Shown piece after piece: positions 1-11,800 of a DNA stretch of 64,000 nucleotides (positions are counted from its first letter, which is position 1; each line of letters begins with the position of its first letter). This DNA is from Lepidonotus clava (taxonomy: Eukaryota; Annelida; Polychaeta; Phyllodocida; Polynoidae): assembly GCA_936440205.1 (NCBI GenBank), contig OW387150.1:34643795-34707794 (forward strand), read 5' to 3'. A program made the translations under genes and the position numbers. A model generated the notes under the pieces. That model was not told the DNA's origin. It searched no databases and saw nothing but the letters and a program-made list of their open reading frames with translations.

Positions 1-341
1 TCACCGCCCCTTTATATACTAGAGAGGTCAGCCCTGATTGGCTGCCTTCGGTCACGTGACCTACAACTGACGTCACTTCCGGTTTATATATTCCGTTTCC
101 GGTTTACATTTCACTTCCGGTTTACATATTTCCGGGTTTCGTTCCATTACGTTTTCGTTATTCGTTCTTTACATATTCGTTATTCGTTCTTTACATATTC
201 GTTCTTTACATCTATTTCGTTCTTCGTTCTTTACATATTCGTTCTTTACATCTATTTCGTTCTCTTACATATATTTCTATTATTACCTTATTTCTATTAT
301 TTTAACCTCTATGTATTTTGGCTGAATAGCCGTTCATCACA
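1..341 (+). mobile_element. LTR fragment (fossil), right part only
   Basis: This is the right-hand part of a long terminal repeat cut by the window edge. It resembles the end of the complete solo LTR at 10946-11837: both share the accgcccc/tttata stretch, the gccctgattggc motif, the cacgtg motif and the terminal TTCATCACA. A short tandem of ttcgttctttacat words lies at about 155-265. No internal retroelement region follows position 341, so it is either a solo LTR or a 3' LTR. The family is not determined. Confidence 0.6.
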
Positions 342-774
342 CAAGCAACGTAGACACGCTATACAGGAAGTGAGGACACAACAACTAACAGGGTCAGTAC
401 TGTCAAAAAGACAGTAATCCAGAAAAGGTTGGAAACTGAAACTACACTACCACCAGAGTCACCTGACAACTACAAGTACATAAAGAAGAGGACATCTGTT
501 CCAACTTAATTGGTCTTTGATACTAACCCCTGATCAAAGCATGGTAAGTTCTTCTATTCTACCTAGGTCTATCATACCTTCAAACTTGAGGGGGTTTCAT
601 GAAATTTGAGTATACTCCAGGCAAATTGAAGGGGTTCACAATGATCTTGAAATCTTTTCTTTTTTTTTCATTTCAATAATTTATACAGCTGACACACCTC
701 AACACTAGGCGCTGCTTTTCTGGGTGTACACTGTTTCTATCCTGGTACAATCAATCACAGTTGAAATGGCTGCT
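342..774. other. Noncoding stretch, nothing recognised
   Basis: I see no coding exon, RNA gene or clear repeat here. It separates the LTR fragment from the LINE fragment. Confidence 0.5.
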
Positions 775-993
775 TCAGTTTATGGCCAGCTTGACATCGT
801 CCACTTTTACATTATAGAAACATGGATATAAGTTTTGGATCTCCTTTGGCAGATTGTTCCAAAGGTCTGATCCATAATATATTGGACTTACAAAACTTTT
901 GGTCAATAATACATCAGGTACTTTTTTACTGATCAAACTGTCTGGTTCTAATCTACCAGTCTTAATAATCTGTAAATATATGATTGTGCACAA
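775..993 (-). mobile_element. LINE ORF2 C-terminal fragment
   Basis: A 72-codon minus-strand open frame has the character of the C-terminal tail of a non-LTR retrotransposon ORF2, including SPIYYGSDLWNNLPKEIQNL. The x-LWNxLP-x-I pattern is typical of CR1/L2/Jockey-type ends and is also seen at 22060-22100 in the larger LINE. No reverse transcriptase core is attached, so it is a 5'-truncated dead copy. Exact element ends are not resolved. Confidence 0.6.
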
Positions 994-1832
994 AGGTAGT
1001 TAGTAAACACCTTGTGCATATAATCAATCGTATATGAATAAAGTAAAGGAACAGTCACCAGACTACACGGGAAAATATCATAAAAGTTTTCAAAATTATA
1101 TGAATAACCACATTATATAATGTAAATACAGAATGGACTTCTGGTTGGTGTAAATATACAGCTATATCAGACAGGTTGCATCTCCTAGCGAGTACCACTG
1201 CTTGGGATAAAATTAATAACCAGACTGTTATATAAAGGTGGGAACCTATGGTTAAATCTGCTTACATCTGGTGACTAGTAAGATAACTAACATCATTGCA
1301 TGAATGTGTGTGATTAGGTGGACTTTGTGGAGGGAACTTGTCTTTGCGAACTGTGATTGTGAACCTTGGATTTATAGGCTATGACTACACTGGCAATTGT
1401 ATACAATTGATATATCCACCAATAAACCTGACTCTCAGCCAAGCGTTGTTTGTGTCATGGATATGAGTGCCAATCACGTTAAACAGACTACTACTTGACT
1501 AGCCAATATAAAGGAAGTTAACTAAGATGATTTGACTAAGAAGTAGGAACAGTTCCCCAATTATTAAGTAATACCCATAACAATGGCTAGCGTTCCCTTG
1601 TTATAAAACGCAAGCCCCATAGATCTACCCACTAAGCACTTTAACCATCGACAGACAATGGGCAACTGAAAGAATCGTCATCATCATCATCATCGGGTGA
1701 CTGTAATATTATGCAAGTTTGATGATTCATTGCTGATTTTCCAGCTGATTTTTGCAGTGATCATATCGCCCATTGAATCTGTACAGTACACACAGGCAGT
1801 CTCCAGGTGATCCATTAATAATTCAGTCACCT
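994..1832. other. Noncoding stretch with a CAT microsatellite
   Basis: No exon recognised. A short (CAT)n run lies at about 1678-1695. The flanking words (gccccata...cccactaagca, then catcgggtgactg) resemble the ends of the CATACCC-type MITE seen complete at 10251-10530 and 62086-62309, so a decayed copy is possible. Confidence 0.4.
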
Positions 1833-2192
1833 GTGGCCCATTGCACAATGGGTTTCCTAGCAACGAAAATGAATTAAATAGCGAAACAGTTCGTTGTTGC
1901 TTAATAAATCATTTGCAGTTATTTTTGTAACAATGAAAATATTTTCAACAACTTCTTTTCTATATTTAGAATGCTCTCAAAGAGCTGTAACTTTTACTGA
2001 TTTTCCTCTAATATCTCCCCTTGTTATATCAATTTACAGAATTTTATTCCATTCATTAGAACTAGAGATTTTTACTATTTTTGTAACATGTAATTATTTT
2101 CGTAACAAAGAAACATTTCGCTGTTAAGCATTTGTTCGTTTTGCTTTTGTTGTTTGATCCTGACAACGAAATTCTATTGTGCAACAGGCTAC
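1833..2192. mobile_element. MITE, GTGGCCCRTTGCACAA family
   Basis: Starts with gtggcccattgcacaatggg and ends with the near-complement attgtgcaacaggctac. Inside are A/T-rich words such as cgtaacaaagaaac and caacgaaattctattg. The same ends and core recur at 2194-2492, 51166-51732, 52675-52973 and 52975-53292, which defines a family. No coding capacity; presumably mobilised in trans. Confidence 0.75.
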
Positions 2193-2193
2193 T

Positions 2194-2492
2194 GTGGCCC
2201 GTTGCACAATGGGTTTCCTAGCAACAAAAATAATATTATTAACGAAAATAATATTTTCGTAACAACAATCATTTTGCAACAATTTTCTTCTATATTTAGA
2301 ATAACCCCAGAGAGCTGTAACTTTTACTGAATTTTCTCTAATTTTTTCTCTTTTTACATCAATTTACAGAATTCAATTTTATTCATTAGAACCAGAGATT
2401 TTACTATTTTTGTAAAATCTTAACAACGAAACTTTTTGATAAGATATCTTAACTTGATCCTCACAACGAAATTCTATTGGACAAGGGGCCAC
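2194..2492. mobile_element. MITE, GTGGCCCRTTGCACAA family
   Basis: A second copy placed directly after the previous one. It starts gtggcccgttgcacaatggg and ends ctattggacaaggggccac. The internal sequence is collinear with its neighbour (the shared agagctgtaacttttactga word). Confidence 0.75.
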
Positions 2493-2756
2493 TGGCAACA
2501 TTATAGAAAAATATTTACCACAAAGAACTGATTTCGAACAAAGAAAACATCTTTAAATAATGTGTTCGATTATTCATATTTTCAAGAATCGTCACCCCTC
2601 CAACCCCATTTACTGGGGACATACTTGATGAAAAGTTTCCTTCTCAGAGAAGAATTTTAATAGCATTTCACTATGGTATTGCTGTTTTTAGTTGAATGAA
2701 ATGTTTCAATGGTATTTATTCTATTTCAGTCAACCTTCTACCATCTATCCACTAAA

Positions 2757-2826
2757 ATGTATTGCTGCCAGCTATTTTGTGCTATGCTGATGGCTGTTGG
2801 CCTCACCAGTACAGCTGTCGTTTTAG
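2757..2826 (+). CDS. Gene A exon 1: signal peptide
   Basis: Encodes 23 residues beginning [16 protein letters not shown], a good hydrophobic signal peptide, and ends in phase 1 at a gtaaga donor. The next acceptor at 5440 is also phase 1, and joining gives ...[11 protein letters not shown] tctatttcag acceptor at 2729 suggests a 5' UTR intron just upstream. The sequence is unrelated to the first exon of gene B. Confidence 0.65.
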
Positions 2827-5800
2827 GTAAGAGACATTGCTTTATAAGCTCTCAGTCCCTGCAACCAAGTAACCGATGCAACCTTTGCACAATATATATA
2901 AGTGAGTGTTACAGTGACAACTTTAAGCACATTAAGCACATGTACTTAATGAAGACATTGCTGTTATGACATCTTTGTTGTGAAATGACTGTAAAATTGT
3001 TTCTAGTGAATCAAATTTAATTCTATGAATTGATGTATGAAGGTGCTCTGTCGCATAACGGGTCTCGCTGTTGCAAGGATTGGCACACCACTCTCGCAAC
3101 AAGGATGTCGCTGTTGCGATGGGTCCCCTTGTTGATTTGCGGGTGTTCTACCTAACTGATTTGAATTCTGTAAAAAGTTCTAGAAACTAGACATTAAGAT
3201 CTAAAATCCCTGAAATTTTCAGCCCGGAAAAATGATGAGAAATGGGTGACAATTGATGCCGAATTTCGTGTATAACAGCGATACTTTGCCAAACCCCGCT
3301 GTTTCTCGCGCTGTTGCGAGCATTTGGTTATGCGCCAGGGCACTGTTGGTCTAGATACTTAAAAATAACAGCTCATTAACAGTAATCTAAATAGCTGTTT
3401 TTTGTATGAAAATAAATCTAACAGTGATCAAAGTGTTAACCTACTGATTGCTGTTATGATTGGTAATGTAATACGGGCCACTGGGTAAGTTGAAGAATTG
3501 GAACTGGAGGGAGAGTCAGCACATATATTTTTTTCAATCATTTATTTTATCTATTTATTGACCTCACATACATAGGTCCATGTTCTTACAGTCAAAATAA
3601 ATGACATTAAAGCAAATCTCATGCCAAAAACATTTGTTGAATTTATGGGCATCAAATTATCAGGGGACACCTCAGGGACCAAGGATAGGAGCAGGTACCT
3701 TGCCTAATACATTATAGTGGTGGTTGGAGGTTTGAAGACTAGATGCTGTTCACCTAGATGCCACCTGGTGGGTTTTCAAAGAACTAACAATTAATTTTAA
3801 TTATATGCATTTTTGGATTGTGTACATCAAAATTAAATGAACATATTGATAAGGGAAACTTAATCAACAATTTTTCTTATAACTCACGTGATATAAGATC
3901 AAATTTGCACCCAGGGAAGGATATGACGTTATTACAATGTTGCAGCAACGTTTTGTTTAGTTCTGTATTGGTTCTTGTTACGTTTTTTTGATGACTCCCA
4001 ATAATGTTGCTGCAATGTACTGCTGTGACGTTGCACTGCGAGGTTATTATAACATTCTGGTTACATTATTCAACCTAAACAGAATGTTATTATAACATTC
4101 TGTTTTGGTTTCTTCCTAACCTCACCCAAAATAATTACACATTTTAATCACACCTTTTGCAGTATGCTTTTACTTTAAGAGATAAGCCTAATATGCTTGA
4201 TGTCAAGGATGTTGTTACACGACGTAGAGATGGTATTCTTTTCAAGGTTCCAAAATACCTTCATTATAAATATACTAAATCTCCTAAATATAGAGCAATA
4301 TTAGAATGGAACAGATTGTCAGTTGATATATCTCTTATACAAGATAGTCACACATTTAAGAATCGATTAAAAAATCCAATTGTGAATCCATTTGCAAAAG
4401 TTGTATGATTTTGTGATTTCTGTTAGGTACCCATTTCATCTCATCACATCTCATGATCATCATGCCATTTTTATGGCTGGGTGTAACAAATTAAGCTGTT
4501 ATCAATTTTCTTTTCCCACTCCTTGAAATTGTATATGTATAAATAAAGTGGGAGCTGGTGGAAGATCAGCTATGCTGAACCTATTGAACGCAAAAAAAAA
4601 AAAGTTAAAAAAAAAATAATTAAAATAACATTCTGATTTGGTAAGGTTTTGACCAAACCATAAATAACATAATTGTTACGTGCCATCTAAGTAAGTACTG
4701 GACTGACTAAAAAAGTATAGTTGCAGAACGTTTCTGTTATGTAACAGCTTGGCTGGGCATATTCTGAAGTAGCTGCTCACCTCTATTTTTTTTTAACATT
4801 TTTCAATGTAACTTTTCTTAGAAACAGTCAATATTTGAATAACTTAAACTACTTTTGCCTTCCTACCTATGGTTAATAACTACCAAGTCTTATAAGGATA
4901 TTGTTGGTAGTTTTTTTACTGTGGGGAAAATATTTTTCAATCGAAACCAATGGTTAAGGTTGTTTTCTTAATTATGCAATAACTTTTTTCACAAACAGTG
5001 AAAAATGTACATTTTGATTGCTATGGCCTTTTTATAACCTAACCTTTGCTGACAATTATCATCTAAGATATATTGTTGGCCATTAAAAATTAAGCTGAAC
5101 AGCATCTACTACCTTTAAGTCCCGTAGTTCTAAATCGCTTGTGCTGAAATATAGATATAGGTATTGACCCACTAGATACAGACACGCATGCCATGGGCAT
5201 TTGATAATCTGTATTGATAATTTTTATGAAATGTGATTTAAAAATGCAAATATCATAATCATAATAATGAACCTTGTGTCATAAATTGTAACATTATAAA
5301 TTATTATTATTGACATGTTCGTATCTAGGGAATGTGGCTTTATGTATTTTGAGAATTACAAGACAAATCTTTATATACATTTAGTAGGGTTTATATGCCA
5401 CAGCTGGTGCTTTTCAATGTAACTTTCCTGTTCCTTACAGCTGAAGCTACAGACCAAAATGACACCTTATATGTTGTGGATGCCCATCGCCATGGCGTAT
5501 ATCGCATGGGGCACGGAGGGGAGAACCGACTACCAGTGCCCCTTCAGACACCAGTGGCTGTGGCCTGTGACGTCACGTCTGGTTATGTGTACATGACAGA
5601 GAGAGGACGTGACAGTGAGATGAGTCAGAAGTACATCATCAGGTGGGACGGAGAGCAACAGAAAGTTGCCAAGGTTGAACTACCAAGATGTAGGTTTCAC
5701 TAGTTTTAAAGCTCTTCAACAAAAAACAGCTGCTTTGGTGGGACTTGCAGCTCTCCCCAACCCCCAATCCCAACTTCACTTCCTTGCCCTCACAATCTCT

Positions 5801-8800
5801 TCTTAAGCTGACTTTACACCTAGATGACTGCCATCCAGGCAAAATCAAAACCACACCACAACTCACATACATGCACCAGAGAAGGAGCTAGAGATTTTCA
5901 AACAGAGGGGGGGCACTAATGCTCTGATGGACCCTCTAGGTCAAGGAATTTTACACGAAAAGACTGATATGTGGCCAAAAATAGAGGGGGCCCTTTTGCC
6001 TTTGCCCCCCACCTCTAATTCAGCCACTGTATACATCTCCACGGATTATTGATTCTTTCCTAGGCAAGAATGAAATGTTATTTTGATGGCACCCAATATC
6101 ATGTTAAGAACCAACATTGTGACATTGCAGACATTGCAATGATGTTATTAAAACATTCTGGTTACATTATTTCGCATGAAAATAATTTTATTATAACATT
6201 CTATGTTTGTAAGGTCTCAACATCACCAAAATTAACATTATTCTGTCTTGAGGAGTCTCAACCTAACAAAAAGAGACAACTGTTATCTGAAAACTGGGCA
6301 GATAACAGACTGACCAAAAGAGTATGGTCTCAGAACGTGCTTGTAATGTTGCTGCTGACCTTGGTTTTTCTTGGTAGACCCAAAAATGCACTTTTTTGTT
6401 CTTGTATGAACAGATTTCAGGTAATAAGGATGAACTGGGCCTAATTAGTGTTGATATAAGGAACCTACCTGTCTCACTTTAGAACCGGATAAGTATTAGC
6501 TAATGAGCATTTCTAATCAAAGTGCCAGGATGTCAGATGTATTTCTCATATATCTGACTCTGTAATTCTAAATTTTGTGTTTTTACCTATATCCAGGGTC
6601 GGTCCCTGATGAACCAGTTGGAGAATATGGATGTAATAACACATTTTTATTTCCTGTATATCCAGGGTCAGTCCCTGATGGCCTAGCTGTGGACCCCTTA
6701 TCACATCTAGTATACTACAGTGATGCTTTCCATAACGTCATTAGTGTGTACACCTCAGACCTACATCACGGGCGTGTGGTGATAACGGCCAGCATCAACA
6801 GTCCCCGGGGGTTAGCATTGGACCCCGTCAATGGGTGAGTAAAGGCACGACGACACAATACGACTTGAGCTGCAATACTGGGTGCGATATGAGAATATTA
6901 CAAACAATTCACATCCATAATTGATATAATTGTTTAAAAATAGCAATTTGGAGCCTCTTTATGAAAGTGTAAACAAAAAAGAAATCCTATCTCTAATATA
7001 GGTGTAGACCCCTAAATTTGACATGGCGACAAAGCCTTTCATTAGATTCACTATGTTTGATTGAATTTGTTTCCCTCAGAAATATCTAGGCAATGCATGT
7101 TTCATGGGCAACACAACAGCACAAATCAGAATAGTTGTTGCAGACTGTTGCTGTACTGTTGCTGTGTTTTTGTTGCCACATGGAATCAACCCTTTAGTGA
7201 TATGCGACATGATCTTTCCTCAGAATCACAGGGCAACATTAGGACATCCCACCTATACCCCTTCTAATATGTGAGACTTGTCTGTGACATTATCTTATCA
7301 TAACTATGTTGTGTAGTGTAATACCACGTTAACAATTAAGGGAATACCAAGATGGCACTGGAATAGTTCTGTTCAGCATTTCACAAAGAACAGTACAGAA
7401 AGAGAATTCAGAAGTCTGTAAACAAATCGAAACCTTTTAATTGTTATTTGATTAGCACTACAGATTGAGTCAGATCATGATATGTACTCACATTGTGGTA
7501 GAAAGCATCCACCATACTGCATTTGTATCTACAAATACCCAAATACTCAGATTTCTCCTTTCAAAATCCTTACTTACTACTGGTGCATAACACATTTGGA
7601 TTTTCAATAGAATTGTCTTAGTTCATGGTTCTTAGGATGCCCTTAGATGAAAAAGAAAACTAAGGGGCACATCGCCTAAGGTAGGTCATTAGTGTTATGT
7701 TTGTCTCCAAAACTTTAGGTTTGAGTCATGTATATTTAACATACTTGATAGGGATTCATCATTGTGAGGCTTTAAAAACAAAATAGTGAGTGTACACAGT
7801 ATACCCCAATACTCCAATGTGCTTTTACAGGTGTATTTCATTCATCAAAACCCACTTTATTCATTGCGCTTCTATTCAGATTGCTGTTCTGGACAGACTG
7901 GCAAAGCTCAAGACCTCACATTGGTAGAGCCAACATGGACGGTTCTAACCAGACTGTCATTGTCACCACTGACATCACCTTTCCCAATGGACTCACCTTT
8001 TACACAACAGGTAAATAGAGTAGACAGGCCATGCTCTCAGTATGGACAGTAACGGTATACAACTATACATCTGGTCAGCAAAAAAAAACCCCATTTTGTG
8101 TTCCTTTTATTATGACATAGCAATAATTAAGAGTTCTGGCTAGTTATCATAAATGTTATTTTAAATGAAGTGCTGTACATTAACAGGACACATATTGTCA
8201 CTGCGCTTTGAATGTGCCATTAGAGTTGCATTTTGGTGAATTTATGAGGTATTTGAGTTGTTTCTTTTGGCCAAGATCTATAGATGGGGCTTTTATTGTT
8301 TCTTGTTTTTATCAAATGACTTTTGATGATATCTTTGCAAACTGTGATACAGATATAACTGAATCTATTGCTTAAACCCGTCTCATTACATCTCATTAGT
8401 ATCATAATTATCATTAGTATTGTTATCAGTAGAATAAACCTACCTGAAAATGTATAATTTGAATGTGAAATATGTAGAATGCCAACACTGTACATGAAAA
8501 TAACACCCCTGCCAGCAAAGCTGTATACTTCGAGATTGTTTCAGGATAAAGATAAACATCACAAAAAAACCAGAAAAGGTAAGATGTTCTGGAACAGCTG
8601 TTCAAAATAGAGATATAACCTATTTGCATGCACCATGCAAATCTTATTTCCTTGATTTCAATCTCTGTATGCCTAAATTACAGGCTGCATTGATGGCAAG
8701 TGTACCATGTCTAAACTGACACTTAAGCCATGTCTCCACTTTGGCGATGAATGCAGGCTACAAAGGTAGATTGCCGGGTGACGAGTGGTAAAATACATCA

Positions 8801-11800
8801 CCCGACGACAGACGCTTGTCGTTGACGACGGACGTCCATCGTCGGGCTATAGGAAAGTTTATTGCCATGTTGAAACACATTCGGCGACAAATGTGCCGGC
8901 TTCAAGTGTGCCAAAACTAGGTTTGTCTGCGACTAAACTGGCGCCAATCTGGCGGGCAACAGGTCGCCTATATCGCCGGGTTTTCTGGGCGTGAAATCAA
9001 GCATGTTTGATATGGATTGTCACCAGGTGTGCCGTTTTTTCTCCCGTCGCCCTGCTTCATCGCCGGGCGACGGGTGGCTTCCTTAATTACCCGGTGCCAG
9101 CCTGTCTACAGAGCAATGGCTTTAGAGCCCCCTTTGTCGCCCAGTACTAGAGAATTCTTTATCACACAAGTGGAGACACGGCTTAACTCTCGTACCCTTT
9201 GCTGGAACTCTAAAGTAGGGTGTCACCAGAATTATTCTGTAATGGAGGGGGAGACTGTCTATATGTCACAATGTTGAATCAGAGAATTGTTTCAGCCTGT
9301 GTAAACTTTAAGGGTTTAGATCATTAGGTTTTAAAGTAATAACTATTAGCCACCCTGATACCACTCTTTCGATAAATTATTCATGGTTCACACTTACCCA
9401 TTTGTGAGGTGTAGAGCTGAACCCCAAGACAGTGAAATCCCACTTAACCTCAATGCACTGAATAAATCTTACAAAACCTGTAACATTGGAAGCACAAATC
9501 AAAAGTAAACTTGACACACCCTGATGCCCATTGTTATCTCCCCTAACTAAACATACTTATCTGCCTTCAGAAGGCCAGCTGTATTGGTGTGATGCAAGTC
9601 GTGATGTCATAGAGTGCTGCCAGACAGATGGTTCAGCCCGTCACCTTGTTTACGAAATTCCTGGTGACAGCCATTGCTTTGGTATAGCTGTGGATGACCA
9701 CTACATCTACTGGACAGACTGGAAGAAAACGTATGTCACCATTTTGTCTGCATATAAGATATATAACACATTGCATTGTACCTACAATGATGGACAGGAA
9801 GGACCATTAGTACATACTTAAATCTTTGAATAGTTAAATTGTAAAGTGTTAAATTTGCAATTGAATTGTTGACATTTTTATGGCAATACTATAGGGACTT
9901 GTTTGCATAGTAGTATTTCAATGTCTAAAACACCAGGGCAAGATGATTAGTATGTATAGTCCAATTAAACAGATGACTGATCTAGACTGTGTGATCCTGA
10001 ACTTTTGCTGAAAGAGTTCAATGTGTATTTTTAACTTCTTTATTTCAGGGGCGTTCAGCGCATCGCCAAGAATGGGACAGGCCCGGTGACCACGCTAGGC
10101 CCACACAGGGAGCTGGAGGAGGTCAGGATGATGGGGCTGGCACTGGGGGGAAGAAGCACCCCAATTAATGGTGAGAGACCCAATGGAGTTGTTATAAAGA
10201 GGTGCCAGATCTGCCATTTTATTGGGAGATCTATTTTTCTTCCAATTGTAACCCCATACCCACTAGGTGAACTTCCCAGTGATGGGTAACAGGCAACTGG
10301 GAGAATCACTGATAAAGTCACCTGGCAACTCAGGATCGCCAGGTGCCTCCCCATGGGTATGATGCAGATTCTTGGCGATGGGCGATGGGCGATGGTCAAC
10401 AGGATTGGCGGGAACATTACTGAACAAGCATTCAACTTGCTTAATATTTCAGTCGCCGTATGGTTTTATCAGCGACTTTGCGGATCGGCAGTCACTGGTC
10501 ACTGGGAAGATCACTTAGCGGGTATGGGGCTTTAGGTTTACCTCCCAATCTTCTGTTTTTCAATTGATTTCTCCAGTTTTTCTTCAATTTTCCCCCATCT
10601 ATATTAAGTGTGCATACAGTAATGCCAAACATACACTGCCTATGGATATCATACCTCCAAAATGTATATATCCATGTGTTTGTCACAATAGAAATCTGAA
10701 ATATCTAGAATCCAAAATATTCTAGAATTCATGAACATTTGGTGTGCTTATCTTGCAAAAGAAAACTCTAGAAAAAAACCTCCCAGTTTGGAACCTAAAA
10801 CTGTTCCCATATTATATGTTGAGGGCTTACTACACAATACTACACAACTTTATCTGTGATATTGGCATGATATGATAATATTACAGAAAATTCACACCCA
10901 GGAGAAATACAATTGTTATAAATTGGCCATTAGGAGTATGCTAAGTGTGACGTTCCTCGGTAGTTCGGGCTTTCCGATTCCTACAGCGAAGGGACGTGGG
11001 AGTTATTTTGGTTCTCAGTCGGGCGAGGAGCCCGAGCAGGAAGCCAAGATATAAGATCAAGAGTCGTGCCTCGTGCACAAGGGGGAATAAGCGGGTCGGG
11101 AAATCGGTGATGGGGGAGGGGTGTCCGGGTCGGCCGGAATCAATGTATCTCGGACATCGGGACCGGTGGAACGGAACTCCTGTTACTAGGCGGGATGGGA
11201 ACGATGAGGGGTGGATTGGGGGGTTGGTGTCTCGGCCGTCGATGCCTTCCTTCGCTAGTCTCTCACATGTGGGAGTATCGGGCCGACACTTGCCTAGAGG
11301 GTGGTAGCATGGGGCCGAGCCAGTCGTGCCTTTGTACTCCCAGCCACCGGAGGACGACTCACTATTTCGGGCTTTCGGACTTGTTCGGTCTTCAGGTCTC
11401 GTACTGTCTTTCGGGCAGTTTCGGGCCTTCGGGCCATGTTTTGGTCCTTCGGGTCTTTCGGACCCCATACTTCTTCTTGAGCAATTTCCTATGAACTTCT
11501 ACTAATGTTATCTCGACTTATCAGGGTTACTTAGTTAGTTTCCAATCATCTCATTGACTTAGACCCTGTTTAGGGCGTTACACAAGGAGTACCAAGATGG
11601 AACTGTTTATTTCGGGCTGCACCGCCCCCTTTTATAGTCTACTGCACGGCCCTGATTGGCCATTAGAGGTCACGTGGTCATTATGACATCATATCCGGTT
11701 CACAATACTTTTGGGATTCGGGATTCGGGATTCCCGGGTTTCGGGTTTCGGTCCCATAGAAATACACTTTTACTTTACATCATTCTATTTGTTTTCGATA

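Noticed and set aside
10055-10435. 126-codon minus-strand frame
   Set aside because: Shadow of gene A exon 6 extended into a MITE.
10941-11468. 175-codon minus-strand frame and overlapping plus frames
   Set aside because: Lies inside the solo LTR; low-complexity, no domain, and the element is a fossil.
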